NCBI GenBank assembly: GCA_021029095.1
Contig: JAJOHG010000005.1
Span: 682,001-746,000, forward strand
DNA length: 64,000 bases
Direction: 5' to 3'
DNA from: Phellopilus nigrolimitatus
Taxonomy: Eukaryota; Basidiomycota; Agaricomycetes; Hymenochaetales; Hymenochaetaceae
Below are positions 11,935 through 25,251 of this stretch, in pieces; the stretch's first letter is position 1; the number at the start of each line of letters is the position of its first letter. The notes beneath the pieces were generated by a model. The model was not told where the DNA came from, ran no database searches, and saw only the letters and a program-made list of their open reading frames with translations. The translations under genes were made by a program, and so were the position numbers.

Positions 11935-13220
11935 TCACTTTGAGAAGAATTTGCGGAAAAAGCCCTTCCAAACTCCTGTCTTCCTCGCTTTTTTTGCAGA
12001 CTGTGTTGTTTCCGCAACAGATTCGATGCTTAAGCTTTCCTTGGGAAGTCTCATCTGGGCATATCGTCGCTTATATTCTGCAGGACTTTCGCCATCCGTC
12101 CCGTGAATCCATTGTCCTTTTTTTGCTTTCCTGGAGAATAATAGCCTTTCAGCTTCTAGCAGATGGAAGGAAGATGACGAAACCCACTTCGCCTTGGCCT
12201 CAGTGTCCAAAAACACTTGCTTTCCAAATTTGCCATACTCAGCACCAGTCTGTTCATAAGTTACCGCCCAACCGTCTCTGAGCATTTCAAGGGAGACGCA
12301 TTTTCCATATTTTGGAGTGAGAATCATCGGAAGCCATCGTCGGGGTAACATTGGAATAGCAACCTAAGAAAACGGTTTAAATACCTGTGCATAAATAATG
12401 ACGAACGGCTTACGCTGCGACTGTAGCGATCACTAGCAACCAGCTTACAATACACGGTCTTGCCCAAAAGCGTTTCTTTTGTCCATGCGAGTGCAGGGCC
12501 GTAGTACTCTTGACTCTCTTTACCGAAGTGAGCTCCCTGCAAAGCCGTTCCAGATTGTCTATATCAAAAAAGAAGCAACAATACTAGCTATTTCACCTCA
12601 GGAGCATCGATGCCAGCCATTCGAATATGTAAAGTCTGGTCTGCTTTATCGCTCAATCGCTATCAGACTGGAACTAGCCTTCCCGAGGGACACTACAAGA
12701 ACCTTTTATTTGCCTTGGAAGCCATCTGAATTTCAACGGCCAGCGCCACCCAAGACCAGGCGTGTGGTACAGCCGAAAGTTATCTGCATCTCCAACACTG
12801 TCATTTGCAATAAGGGGCAGGTATACGTACAACTCAAGAGTTATTTGCCCACCTGGTAACTACACCCTTGACCCAACGTTGATCGGCATATATATCTGGT
12901 GTCACAAAATTGCTAATTGCACGTAGTTAAGGTAAAGATGAGCGTGCGCCGAATGATGCGCTGGAGACTCTGCATACGTACGAATTTCGAAATCTGCGAA
13001 AGTAACGAGCATGAACTTTCAATCCGACTAGAGTCGAAAGAGAGCCAAAAGCAAAACCGGAAGCAAGAAGAATCTCGGGAGGTTGTTCACTGATCCTGGT
13101 GAGTATATATGAAAGGTCAGGATATTGATCTGATTTTGAACTTGATGTCTGCCACAGTGACAGCTTCATCTGCGCGGTGCACAAGGCAGCGGAGAAGATT
13201 AAGACAAGGGTAAGAATCAA
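11935..13220 (-). CDS. LCL3: LCL3-like staphylococcal-nuclease-fold endonuclease
   Basis: This is a thermonuclease-fold protein of the fungal LCL3 family, which is membrane-anchored and assigned to mitochondria. The N-terminus (MILTLVLIF..., then [20 protein letters not shown]) gives one or two membrane segments, followed by YFRRFRNS. Exons then join to [87 protein letters not shown] and [12 protein letters not shown]. The nuclease core motifs are visible: [19 protein letters not shown] and, later, [19 protein letters not shown]. Five introns restore the frame. It is divergent from the TOG gene, 191 bp away. An alternative start at the second Met (13169) is possible. Confidence 0.85.
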
Positions 13221-13411
13221 ATGCCGATCAACGTGTTGTACGCCAGAAAGCGCTCGGCGATTTCCGTACCTAAGTCACGCACTTGTCGAGAACGCGTCTC
13301 GGGTTCGTCTGACTCTCAGTCCGTTCAACTTGAACTTCAATCTGACCACGCCACTCACTCACTCACTGTCGTTGACAGAACGAACGATAAGACGACGACA
13401 ACGACGTGACG

Positions 13412-16400
13412 ATGGACGGCCCACCTCCCCCGGAGGAAGACTTCAGCCAGCTCCCTGTCGCCGATCGTCTCGCCCACAAGAACTGGAAGGCACGAGTTTC
13501 TGCCTATGAAACCCTAATCAAGACTTTTCAAAATACTGCATCGGACACGGATCCCGCTTTCAAACCATATCTCAACAACCCAGACACTCTTAAGAAGATT
13601 GTCACAGATGCGAACGCGGTTGCACAAGAAAAGGGCGTTGAATCGGTTGTGGCATTCGTCAAGTTTGCTGGAGAAAGCGCTGCGCGAACCAGAGAGGCAG
13701 TCGTACCCGCCCTGGTGGACAAATGTTTTGGGTCGACTCGCGCAGGAACGAAGAACCAAGCTATCGAGCTTGCGTTACAATACGTAGAGGTAGAGAACGG
13801 CGGGTCTGGGGTTGTGGTGCGTCCATGCGAGTTTATGTTCCAAGCCAACCTACTGATTTGGAACCAGGGTGATGTATTATCAGGCCTGGCAGCCAAACAA
13901 CCGAAGACCGTTTCAGGATGTGTCACGGCATTGAAAGTTATAATGAAGTATGCGTACGATATGTTCTACTCGTGACTTCAACTAACTATGGTCACAGAAC
14001 ATTTGGAATGCAAGTTACCCCACCTCCTCCAGTCCTGAAGGCGCTGCCAAAGGTTTTTGCTCATACAGACAAGACGGTCCGTGCCGAAGGCACTCTCCTC
14101 GCCCAGATTCTGTATCAGTATATTGGGCCCGCTATTGAGCCATGGCTAGCCGATCTCAAGCCAGTGCAAGTCAAGGAACTCAAAGAGAGTTTTGACAAGA
14201 TGGACAGCGAAGGCCAAGGGAAAGGAACGTTGAAGGTAGAGCGATTTACGAGAGCCCAAGCTCGCGAGATGGAATCCGGTGTTGATGTAGAAGAGGAGGC
14301 TGAAGAAGGTGAGTTTAGATACGTTGTGTAACATATCACGCTTGACTCATCGTTTTCAAGACCTCGCAACTATGGATCCTCGTGCGCTTGCAGAAGAAGT
14401 GGACATTGTTCCTAAGCTTCCCTCAGGACTACTAGGCGCACTTGCATCCTCCAAATGGAAAGAGCGTAAAGAGGCATTGGACGATCTCTTAGTTGTTCTT
14501 AATGCGACGCCACGTATCAAGGATTCCCCAGAATTGGGGGATGTAGCGAGGGGGCTTGCAGGACGGATGACTGACGCAAATATCAACTGTGTCATGGCAG
14601 CGGCGAATTGCATGGAGGCGCTGGCGAAAGGTATGATGGGACATTTCGCGAGGTTCCGTGAAGTTGTTGTCACTCCGATGTTGGAAAGGTTGAAGGAAAG
14701 GAAGCAGAATGTCACAGACGCGATTGGAAATGCACTGGATGCGGTCTTTTTGACGGTACGTGTCAATAGTTGTACTTAGGTCCTAGAACTCATATTTGCC
14801 TAGATGACATTGCCGGACGTCCTTGAAAATATTCTTCCCGCACTTGGTTCCAAGAACCCTCAAGTCAAAGAGGGGACGATGAAGTTTCTTGCGCGCTGTC
14901 TGACCGTAAGTACTGTTCCGCCGGCAGCGCCGCAAGTGAAGCCGCTTTCGGAAGCCCTTGCAGGACTTCTGGAGGACTCGTTCGAGGGAGCGCGAAATGA
15001 GGCTGCAGTATGCCTTGGGACTTTGATGAAGATTGTTGGTGAACGTCCGTTGAATGCGATCATGGATCAGCTGGCCGACGTGAGGAAAGTCAAGGTCAAG
15101 GAAGCGCACGAGAAAGCAACTGTTAAGTGCAAGGCCGGTAGTGGCCCAGCAGCACGACCAGCACCTACTGCGGCAGCGAAAGCACCCGTCAAGAAAGGGC
15201 CCGCCAAGTCTGCTCCAGTCGAAGATGCATTAGACGAAGACGTTAGCCCCCCAAAACCTAAGGTAAAACCTCCAGCGCGGCTTTTGGCAAAGAAATCACC
15301 TGGTGATGCTGCAGAATCTGGAAGTTCCCCAGCGCCTGTTGAGCCTTCTAAGCCAGCTGTCAAGCCCCCTGCTCGTCTGGCAGTGAGTATTAATTCCATA
15401 CATAGATATAATCATATGTCTGAATAGCGATTGCAGACGAAGAAACCAGCTACAGCTGTCGCCGCCGCCGCAGCAGTTGCGTCTTCTTCTAAACCTTCCA
15501 AATCGGCTGCTCCTGTTGCGTCTGGAGCTCTCGATACTTTCAAGTTCAAACATAATCCTGAAGATGCCGAAGCACTTGCAACCGAGCTCATACCTACACA
15601 GATTGCGACGGACTTCGCGGATACAAATTGGAAGGTCAGGTTGGCCGCTTTGGAAGAGATGACAACTTGGGTTGAAGGTTCGGCTGAGGAAGTGGATAGT
15701 GAAGTCATTACAAGGTTTTTGATAAAGAGAGGGTCGAGCGAGAAAAATTTCCAGGTACGTGATAAAGCTGGTTTATCTACTTTGCTAAGATCTGAAACGT
15801 GGATAAAGGTGTCTTCAAAGCTGTATGGCATTCTCTCTATCCTTGCTGAGCGGAGTCCGTCATTCGGACGGTCTTCTGTCGCAATAGCTACCCCTCATTT
15901 GAGCGAAAAGCTCGGTGACATGAAACTGAAGAAGCCAGCTGGTGAAGCGCTTGTGCTGTTTGCAGAAAAGACGTCGCTGCAGTTTGTCCTTAACCAAGGT
16001 ACGGTTTGCTTTCAATTCGAGATCGCAGTTACTGAGTAGTTTCCCTTCACAGCCTATGATGCTTTGTCGAAACAAAAAGCCCCAAAGGTCCTAGCAGATT
16101 CTATGTCATGGATTGAGAATACACTCACTGAATTTGGCGTCGCTGGAGTTTCTCTTCGGAGTCTCATTGAGTTCTTGAAGAATGCTCTTGGGAATTCTAA
16201 TGCTGCGGTGAGGACGAGTGCTACAAAGACACTGGTGACGATCAAAATTTTCGTTGGACCAAGTAAGAATACACTTATATCACTTGCAATGATCTAGCTT
16301 ATATGTGTTTTAACCAGGCGTCAAAGAACTCCTGGGAGAAATAAACCCTCAGTTGCTTGCCACCATCCAAAGCGAATTCGATAAGGCTGAGGGGAAGCCT

Positions 16401-19400
16401 GCTCCAGAACCGACTCGGATATCCATTGATGTGCAAAATATGGGATCATCAAGTGGATCTAGCAAGGTCGCAGCAGTTGGGATGGATGCTATGGATGACC
16501 TTTTTCCCAGAGTTGAGCTTGATGGTGTGATGAAAGGCACCGCTGTTCTTTCGGGCGCAAAAAGTGATGCATGGAAGACGAAAAAGGAGGCTCTGGAGAC
16601 CCTCCAAGCTATCCTTGACCAAGGACCTAACAAGAGACTTAAACCAAATATGGGTTCGTCTTTCGATGTCCATAAATCTTGACCGGGTGTTGATGATGTT
16701 TCTTGCAGGTGAGATTGGCCAGATCCTCAAAGCGCGCGTAACGGACACGAACAAAGCTGTTCAGCTCCTTGCATTGGACATTATTGCCCGAATCGCTACA
16801 GGCATGGACAAGCCATTTGAGAAGCATACGCGATTTTTTGCTCTGCCAGTCGCGACGGTCCTCTCCGATCAAAAGGCAAACATCCGTCAGGCTGGTTTGG
16901 CGACACTTAGTGCCATTGCGGAAGCCTGCGATGGTGTTGAAAGCATGGTTCATGGTTTCACAACCGCCCTAGAGACGGCGAACCCTTTACAGCGTACTAC
17001 GCTTCTTAATTGGATTGCCGACTGGTTCAAATGCCACGAGCCAAACGCTTCGCTTGACTTGAGTACCTGGGCAGCACCTATCGTATCTTGCCTCGACGAT
17101 CGAAGCGGCGATGTTCGGAAAGCTGCTCAAGCTGCGTTACCGTATGTTATTGCACAGGTCGGGGTTGATTATGTTCTCCAGCAAACAAACTCCTTGAAGC
17201 CTGCCTCCCGCTCAACTGTCGTTCCTCTCGTAAAGGCTGCAGCAGCTTCAGTTCCTGAGAAGTCTAGCAAGCCCACCCCTGCCCCCGTTTCCGTCCCCGC
17301 CTCTGCTCTACCCCCCGCTAAAACTTCAGCACCTACGCCGAGCAGTCCAATCCCTCAATCGCCTCCTCCGGTCTCTTCTGTCCCTTCTGCCTCCGGCATT
17401 CCAGCTGTAGGCCCCGCAAGCAAGCTGGCTGGAGTACGGCGCAAGCTTCCCCAAGGCTCCATTCCTCGTCCAGAATCAAGGGCAAGTGTTGTTGAAGATG
17501 CTCCGGCGCCGTCGTCACGTCTAATGAAGCCCGGATTGGGTGGACTGAAGCGGCCTACTAGTTCTTTTGCCAGTAAACCTGCCGCACCCGTTGCACCGTC
17601 TCCCGTTCCATCAGCGTTGTCCCCGTTTACGACTATGAATCTTGATGCGAAGAAAGCGAGACTCGCGAAAGACGGGGCTCGTTGGATCATCGAGTCCGGT
17701 CCAACGCGGAAAGACCTTGTCGATCTTCTCCAGACACAAACAGAGCCACATACTTCGAAGGAGCTCTTTTCACTCCTTTTCAGTCGCGATCACAATGCTA
17801 TTAACGATCATATTTCAGGCCTAAATATGTTGTGCGATTTCTACTCGACCCTAGCGGCAGGCGACGACAGATATGGATTCTCTGGACAAGAGCGCAGCAC
17901 CGTCGGAATTGCGAACGCAGATCTCGCTCTCAAATATGTTTCGATTCGCGTGCATGAGCCTCAGCCGAATCTTATCGGAAAATGCCTGGACGTCATTGAC
18001 AATGTTATGGCTTTCTTGCGTGATGTCAATTATCAGTTATCAGACCCCGAGGCTCTATGTTTCGTACCGACGATCATTAATAAGGTGAGAAGAGCTTCAT
18101 CTCACTGACTAAACGAAAACTAATTCTCAAACCAGCTAGGGGACGCTCGCGAAGCTGTTCGCGTTCGGGTTCAACAGATCATCCAAACACTTCCGAAAGT
18201 TTATGCCTACAGCCGGGTATTCCAATTGTTGATGGACCACGGCCTAAAGTCTAAAGTAGCAAAAACCCGTCAAGGGTCTTTGGACGAAATGGCTGGAATC
18301 CTGAAACGCACGGGTGTTAATGCTTGCGAACCTGCTAAATCGTTCCCGGTGATAGCGTCCATGATTTCAGACAAAGATGCGCAAGTCCGGAAATCGGCCT
18401 TGTCGGCACTGAGGTGAGGAAACTTCCTTTTTTGCGCTGGTCTCGGTTCGGGACTGATCTTTTTTCAGTGAAGGTTATGTCTTGGTGGGAGAATCGTTGT
18501 GGACTTACGTTAGAGCGTTATCCCCAAAGGATAAAACCCAGCTGGAAGAGCGCTTGCGACGCGTTGCCGGGCCGAGCAACGCTGAAGTCTCCGAAGCTGT
18601 CCCCGCTGCAGCATCAGTAGCACCAACTCCAGGTCCCGCCTCTCGTCTAGCTTCCGGGGTTCCAAGACCTGGATCACGGATTGGAGGACTAGGCGGTCTT
18701 CCTCGTCCATCATCTCCTACTGCAGGGCCGGTGTCGCGACTAGCTCGTCCATCTTCGCCTGTTCGAGCTACCGGTCCTTCGTTGCCTAGCGCAGTACACG
18801 ATGAAGCGACCCCTGCACCATCATCAAGACTACGAAAAAGTTCAATTGTTCCACCTACTTCGCCTCGGCTTGCTCGACCGAAAAGCTTCTTACCCTCTCG
18901 TCTCGGTCCTGCCCGCAACGGACCTCCTACTTTTGCACACCAAGCACTAACCCATGCAGATGAATTTGCTCCAGAACGGCCTGCTCTACGTCAACTGAAC
19001 GGCGATCACTTCCGACATCCCTCATCTGCAACTGACGACATGGCTGAATCAGGAACTCCTACACCGGATGAACCCGAACAAGACGTCATCACTTTGACTA
19101 TCTCAAAGATTTTGAGCAGTGATGCTGCCCGGAGCGTGGATGCACTCAAGCAGATCCAGAAAGTACTAGAAGTTGGTCCTGAAGAAGGGCCATCTTCGCC
19201 GCAATACAGAGAGTTATCTGACCACACTGAAGGCCTCATCGAGACTATCACTCTTCAAATGAATCATGTCTTCGAGAACGCGTCGACGGTAATCGTGCCA
19301 GAAAACTTCAGACTCGCGAAACACTTGATTCAGACAATCAATGCTTTTTGCGATCATCCCCTCCTAGCAGAATCGCTTCAAGTTGAGATTTTGACTGGAC

Positions 19401-20764
19401 TTTTCGAGGAGTTGACGCTTCGTCTTCTTCAGACGGACGAGAGCGACAGTAGCAAAGTCAAGGATCTGTCTCGTTTTATCAACATGATAATCCTTCGGTT
19501 ATTCGCGACATGCCGTAGAATGACAGTGCTCAGGTGAGTCCTCCAACATTAATTAATTGATCTCATGTATGCTGAGCTCCTCGAAGATCATTATTTGCCC
19601 TTCTTTTGCAGATCGTGAAACCATTCCCCGTCAGCTGCACTCCACCCGAATCAAAGGAGGCAAAAGTTGCTGAATTGGTTCTTAAATGTATCTGGAAACT
19701 TGCGAGGAATATACCTACGGATCTAGAGAAACAGGAGCTGGACCCGGTTGAGTTGTTTCCAGCTATCGAGCATTTCCTACAGTCTATTCCTCCTAATGAG
19801 TGGCGAGCGCGCGCTACAAATAAAGTTCCTAGCGGAGATATGCCTCTGAGGACGATTAAAGTTATCATTCAGCACGTTGTCGGTGAGTGTTATTCTTCGC
19901 TTATAAGGTGGTGATTAACACACGCTTTTAATCAGCTTTTTATGGCGATGAGGTCTACGATTTACTCTCCTCTTCGTTTGAGGATCCATCAGCAACCATC
20001 GTCTACCCCTACGTGTATCGAATCCTTAATTCAAGCCGAGGAAATACGGAAGGTATCCAGCAACGACAAGTGACCAATGGATCCTCCTCCGACAGGCCGG
20101 CTCCAGGTCCTCCGAGTCAGCCATCAAGCCCGCATGCCAGATCTTCCACTGCTTCGAACGAGCAACGCAACTCTTCACCTAGTCGTCAGACATCACAGAG
20201 TGGCGCCTCAGTGAACGGCGGAGACATGCTTCCTCCTCCCGTTGACGAGCCTGATCCAGATGATCAGTTGCTCACCATCATCAACCACATCTCTAGCGAG
20301 ACTACTGGGGCAATGCACAAGGAAGGTATTACGGAGCTCCATCACTTTCTCAAGGCCTATCCTCATAAAAAGCCTCGTGTGGATCGAATGTTGGAAAACA
20401 CTGGACCCGCGTTCAGGAAATACATTGCTCGAGCGCTCGCCAGCAGGGCGGCTGAGGACCAGGAACGTACCGTTGCTGTTGCAGACACGCTTTCTAGTGC
20501 GTATAAGCTTAAGATCGTATGTCCATGTGCTCTTTCTGACTCTGTTCAGAACTAGAATCGAACAGCCGCGATGGACAATATAGTCCTTTCGCAGTGCGTG
20601 ATTCTGCATCGCCAAAATCACCTCGGAGAGTTAGTGGAACATCCGAGATGGCGCCTGCCGAGCAAGATAAACTTTCCAGACTTCACGACCTGTTCCAGTA
20701 CCGGGCTAGCACGACCAGCAATGGCTCATCGCAAGCTCGTTCGAAAGACTCAGACGGTACGTGA
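13412..20764 (+). CDS. XMAP215/Dis1/Stu2-type microtubule polymerase with multiple TOG domains
   Basis: This large protein, about 2,200 residues in 14 exons, is a TOG-array protein that binds tubulin and speeds microtubule plus-end growth. TOG1 begins PVADRLAHKNWKARVSAYE. TOG2 is near DFADTNWKVRLAALEEM. A third runs through SDAWKTKKEALETLQ and ALDIIARIATGM. A fourth, more divergent array includes FSLLFSRDHNAINDHISGL and, after an intron, GDAREAVRVRVQQIIQTLPK and KVAKTRQGSLDEM. The conserved C-terminal module follows (LSSDAARSVDALKQIQKVLE). Linkers rich in Pro, Ser, Ala and Lys contain repeated PASRL/PSSRL-like units. The exon 11 donor (GTGCTC near 19529) is weak. The last exon enters by a GTGCGT donor near 20500, giving TLSKLESNSRDGQYS. 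The start is the first ATG after the shared 191-bp promoter. Confidence 0.9.
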
Positions 20765-21158
20765 CAGGGATGGACTGAGACGCATGATCTATTTTTTTTT
20801 TCTGTTTCGACCATTTTATTTCATTGGTGATTCACTATGGTACCAAGTACTCGTAGACTTTTTAACACTGTACTTGCATCGCCACAACTCACCTTACATA
20901 ATTATATGTATATGTTTCCTTGGGGATTTGCGTTGGGGATTCGGATTCTTTTTAGTATTACACAGGTTTGATCACGTGGAGGCTTGCGGAGCAACATTGC
21001 CGATGTACTTCGCGGTGTGCTGGAGTCTGAGCGTTCTCAACCGTTTTTCATGCATGACTACCGAAACTGCTTTACTTTTGTCAACTAGTGTGGCCTAAAC
21101 CTATTGAAATCTTCTGTAACTTCGTACTAATTTGTGCCTGATATCCTCAACACTCGCT
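20765..21158. other. intergenic spacer
   Basis: AT-rich 3' flank of the TOG gene and 5' leader of the acyltransferase. A plus-strand frame (20571-21098) overlaps the TOG C-terminal exon in another phase and is not supported. Nothing else is seen. Confidence 0.5.
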
Positions 21159-23979
21159 ATGTCTGTCTCAATGCCCGCAAGGTCTCCGGACTTCGTTTAC
21201 GACCTAGTACTGTTATTCTGGAGAACAGTGACGAGCATCTTCTTCAGGGAGATACGTCCAAGAGGCGCGTATCATATTCCCAGAGATGGACCTGTCATAT
21301 TCGTCGCTGCTCCTCATCATAATCAGGTGCGAAGAGTTTGTTGGACGTGCCGAGCTGGATCTCAATTCATGGACGCATTCTTCAGTTTCTCGACCCACTC
21401 CTGTTGACTTCTGAAGTCCACAGGGAGACGCATCGCAGAGTTGAATTCTTGATTGCTGCGAAAAGTATGAAGAGGATGGCTATAGGGTTCTTTGCTGGAC
21501 TCATGTCAAGCAGTACGTGCGTTGGACCTCATGTTTCTGAGGTTGCCGCTGAAGCGATTAAACAGTTCCTGTCACAAGAGCTGCGGATGATGCAAAGCCA
21601 GGCTCAGGCGTCATTGCGCTTTCTGACGATGATCCGTGTCTAGTCATTGGATATGGAACAAATTTCAGGACAGAGCTGAAGCCTAAATGGCAAATTATGC
21701 TTCCAGTGTCGCTGAACTTCTTGGTTGCAGAAGTGACAGAGGTGATCTCAGACACGGCAGTGAGAATTAAGAAGGAGTTCGGAGGAGAAAGTGGAAAAGG
21801 GACTGCTCGTGTTCGTGACAAAATCGCAGAAGCGAAGGAGAATGGTGCCGCTGGTTTGGAATACAAACGACTGCCATTCATTGATCAGCAGGAAATGTAT
21901 CGCTTTGTATACCAGAGACTGAAGGATGGTGGATGTCTTGGTATTTTCCCTGAAGGTAAGTTTGTTTGAGTGACTGATGTGCCATTTGGAAGTTAAATGT
22001 ACTTTGTTGGAAGGTGGCAGCCATGATCGAACCGACCTTCTTCCTTTAAAAGCTGGTGTCGCTGTCATGGCACTTGGTGCCATGGCGAGTAATCCTTCCT
22101 TAAAAGTCAGAATTGTGCCTGTGGGCCTATCCTACTTTCATGCCCATCGCTTCCGTTCCAGAGCTGTTGTCGAATTTGGCTCTGCAATGGATGTGCCTTC
22201 GGAGCTGGTCGATATGTTCAAAGAGGGCGGCAGCAATAAGAGGGATGCGTGCTCCAGGCTTCTCGATTTGGTTTACGAGGGCTTGAAAACAGTGACTCTA
22301 CGAGCCCCGGATTACGAGACACTCATGGTGTGCCAGCTTCTTTTGGAAACTACATTTGTGATTGATACAAATATATATTTAGGTTATCCAAGCCGCGCGT
22401 CGTCTTTACGAGACTCCTGGACAGCATCTGACTCTTGGTCAGGTTGTGGAGTTGAACAAACGCTTCCTTGAAGCCTACCAGCATTTCAAGGACGATCCCC
22501 GTATTCAGAAATTGAAACAAAATGTCTTCAAATACAACCGTGCAGTTCGTGATCTTGGTCTACGGGACCATCAGGTGAGCGCATAGCTCGAGCGATTCAA
22601 TAGCTATCTGACATTCTCCGAAAGGTTCCAAGGGCAAAGCCAGCGAGTTGGAAAACACTTGGTTTGCTTGGCTATCGTCTAGGCCTACTGATCGTTTGGT
22701 CAATCCTCGCGTTACCTGGAGTGATCCTTAATGGTCCTATTTTCATACCAGCTTCGATCATATCAAGGAAGAAAGCTAAAGGTCTGTGAAGATAGTTTCT
22801 TACAAGCTTTTAACTTATCAGAGTTTCTTTGTCGATAGAGGCATTGGCTGCGTCGACAGTGAAAATTGCTGGTAGGGACGTGCTGGCGACATGGAAAATT
22901 CTTATCTCCTTAGGCGTCGCACCTGTTCTCTACGCAACGTACGCGATTCTGGCAACTTTCATCGCCATAAAAGCAAATGCGCCGTCTTGGTGGATCTTTT
23001 GGACACCATGGCTAACTATCTTCGTCCTGCCGATCATGAGCTACGCGGCATTGAAGTTCGGTGAAGCGGGAGTGGATATACTCAAGTATGCTGGTACTTT
23101 TCGCAGTCATTCCGGGAAAACTAACATAAAATCCAGGTCGTTGCGCCCGCTCGTAATTGCGCTCTTTCCTGGCCAACAGCGCTCTCTGGACAGATTGAAG
23201 AAAATGAGGGTAGGACTTTCGAACGAGTTAACTGAACTAATACACGAGCTCGGTCCGAAGTTGTGGGACGATTTCGATCATGTAAGTTCTTATTCTTTCT
23301 CATCGGTCGCCACTAAGTTCGTTACAGTGGCGAATACTTGTGCCCTCGGCGAGTGTTCCTCCTTCATCAGGCAAGCCAGGTTTGTGGCGAAGAAAGAGCG
23401 GCACAGGAGGTATAGATGCTCAAGGGGGGCTTCTCGTCCATCCAATGGTGAGTTCCAACTCAGCTGCTATCATTCGCGCATGCGCCCATTCACATATTGT
23501 GTAACATATAGACTTGGCTCGATGAGCGCCTGTTCGGCTGGAGTCGAAGTGCGGACCGCGGAACGAGTGCTTGGGGAGGACAAATTAGCCAACAGCCCAG
23601 CACAGTGGGCAGCCCTAACATAACGGATGACGAGGAAGACGGCGGAGACTACGAACATGTCCTGGGCTTTCTACCTTCTGATGGTGACGGCACGCCGTCG
23701 CGAAGGCGGTCTCGAAGTTTGCGCAGCTCTTATGCTGACCTTCAGCAGCTAAAAACTACGCCAGCAATTGCTACGGGAGCTAGTGCGCGTTACGGTGCAG
23801 GTCTTTCGCCGTCAGATGCCTTTGACCACTTCCGTGGTAGTCAGCATAGAGAACGGAAAGGTTCCTTAAATGATGGAGTACTTGTCGAGAGACTTGGCGC
23901 TGTAGACCGCGACGAAACGTTCAAGGAGGCAACAGATAACATCAACGAAGAGAACAATCAGCGGAAAAACGAAAGCTGA
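21159..23979 (+). CDS. glycerol-3-phosphate / dihydroxyacetone phosphate acyltransferase (GAT1/SCT1-like)
   Basis: This ER membrane enzyme makes the first acylation in glycerolipid synthesis. The start gives MSVSMPARSPDFVYDLVLLF. Acyltransferase motif I, HX4D, spans an intron as HHNQ-FLDP. Later motifs are RRVEFLIAAKSMKR, the FPEG block followed after an intron by GSHDRTDLLPLKAGVAVMAL, and VRIVPVGLSYFHAHRFRSRAV. The C-terminal half has several membrane segments (LIVWSILALPGVIL, LISLGVAPVLYATYAILATF, WTPWLTIFVLPIMSYAAL). The tail is Ser/Arg-rich and acidic, probably cytosolic and regulatory. About eight short introns are inferred. The length of roughly 780 residues matches fungal Gat1/Gpt2 rather than the short bacterial PlsC. 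Confidence 0.88.
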
Positions 23980-24169
23980 GCTTCTATGTAATTGACATGT
24001 ACTGTAACATTTCCTCTGCAAAATTAAGACAAATTCGACATGGAATGTCAGTCTATGTGGACACGTTACTTCGACAGCACTGAGAGTAGGAAATACAGGG
24101 AGTCTAGGAGGCGATACACGACGAAGATGCGCAGACAGTCTGAGGTAGAGTTCGAGGAGAATGTCGATC

Positions 24170-24810
24170 TTATAGTCTAAGTTTGTCCGGAGAAGGGGTT
24201 GAAGAGAAAAGGAATGCGTCTAAATATGGTATCCGAGTGGCACGAGATTCATCTCAAGGCTCTGGCAAACCTTTCACCTGCACGTATGGCTCGCGCCGTA
24301 TCAAGAATTTGGAGAATTCCATCCCACATTTCGTGCACCTGTACTGGCCCGTCAGTCTGTAGCATGGTCTGCGTAGACTTGTCGAAACGCACCGTAAATC
24401 GCTGACACCATTGAAGAACTGTGGTGTTAATGTCAGTCTCTATCTCCAACGCTTATCTCTGAAGTACGTTATCGTCCTACCTGCGTCTGGGAACAACCGC
24501 CCTCTTCCGCTTTGTAGTTTCCCAGCGCTTCCTTTCCGAGATCCATGCATCTAATGGAGACCTTTCGGGAAAAACAAATCGGGAGAACCGTCAGCTTCTG
24601 TAACTGTCAGCCACACCCATCGTAAAATCTCACGGCCTTGGGTGGATAGTTTGCTCTAGCTCTTGAAAAAATCAAAGTGAAGTCAGAGCCAGCTGACGCC
24701 GGATTTACGTCTGGCACTCACGGAGTGTGTTTAGTGATGATGTAAATGGGCTCCCCACGCAAAGAGCCGCATTTCTCTACCAAAAGGAAAGGTTCGGTCG
24801 AGCTCGACAT
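24170..24810 (-). CDS. unrecognised protein, possibly broken
   Basis: From the ATG at 24810 the frame reads MSSSTEPFLLVEKC, then GEPIYIITKHTP up to a GTGAGT donor. After an acceptor it continues RANYPPKAVRFYDGCG. An in-frame TGA follows, after which the same frame continues as LTVLPICFSRKVSIRCMDLG and KEALGNYKAEEGGCSQTQ. The next exon reads DINTTVLQWCQRFTVRFDK and VQVHEMWDGILQILDTARA. The last exon ends SPDKLRL. The later exons look well conserved, but I do not recognise the family. The TGA near 24610 is either part of an intron I cannot place, a sequence error, or a real break. An alternative first exon starts at the ATG at 24913. Confidence 0.4.
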
Positions 24811-24913
24811 AGGGGCCGGAGTCAACTTGCACAAGGATTGAATTTGGAGAATGTTGACGAGCAAGCACAGAGGTGCCGATTTTTGTGGTGCGGGTTGTTG
24901 AGGTTGTAGACAT

Positions 24914-25251
24914 TGTCATCCGCTTTCTTTTTATCGTATCGTGATTCAGGCTAAGGGTACAGGATTTCTTTTTTTCTCCGACAAAAGTTATGAAAGATAA
25001 GCTATAAAGTTACCGAAGTTCCGTGATAACCATCTGTAGCGCCCCTAGACGAACAAACACATCTCGTAGCATCTCGCCTGAAAGGTATACTAAAAATGCG
25101 TCATCGTACACATCGCCCTTAGAATTTCAGAAAGAAAGGCTAAGCTTGAACTCTGTACATATGTAAACACGTATGCAAACACGCAACCCTGTTCACATTG
25201 ACAGGCCCCGTACACATTACGCATCTCAGCCAACATGAGGCCAGAGAACTT
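24914..25251. other. intergenic, no gene seen
   Basis: AT-rich sequence between the unknown minus-strand gene and the 3' end of methionine aminopeptidase. No open frame with coding character. Confidence 0.5.

Noticed and set aside
20571..21098. 175-codon plus-strand frame after the TOG gene
   Set aside because: It is the alternate phase of the last TOG exon. The other phase gives the acidic/Ser-rich protein tail with a consistent splice join.
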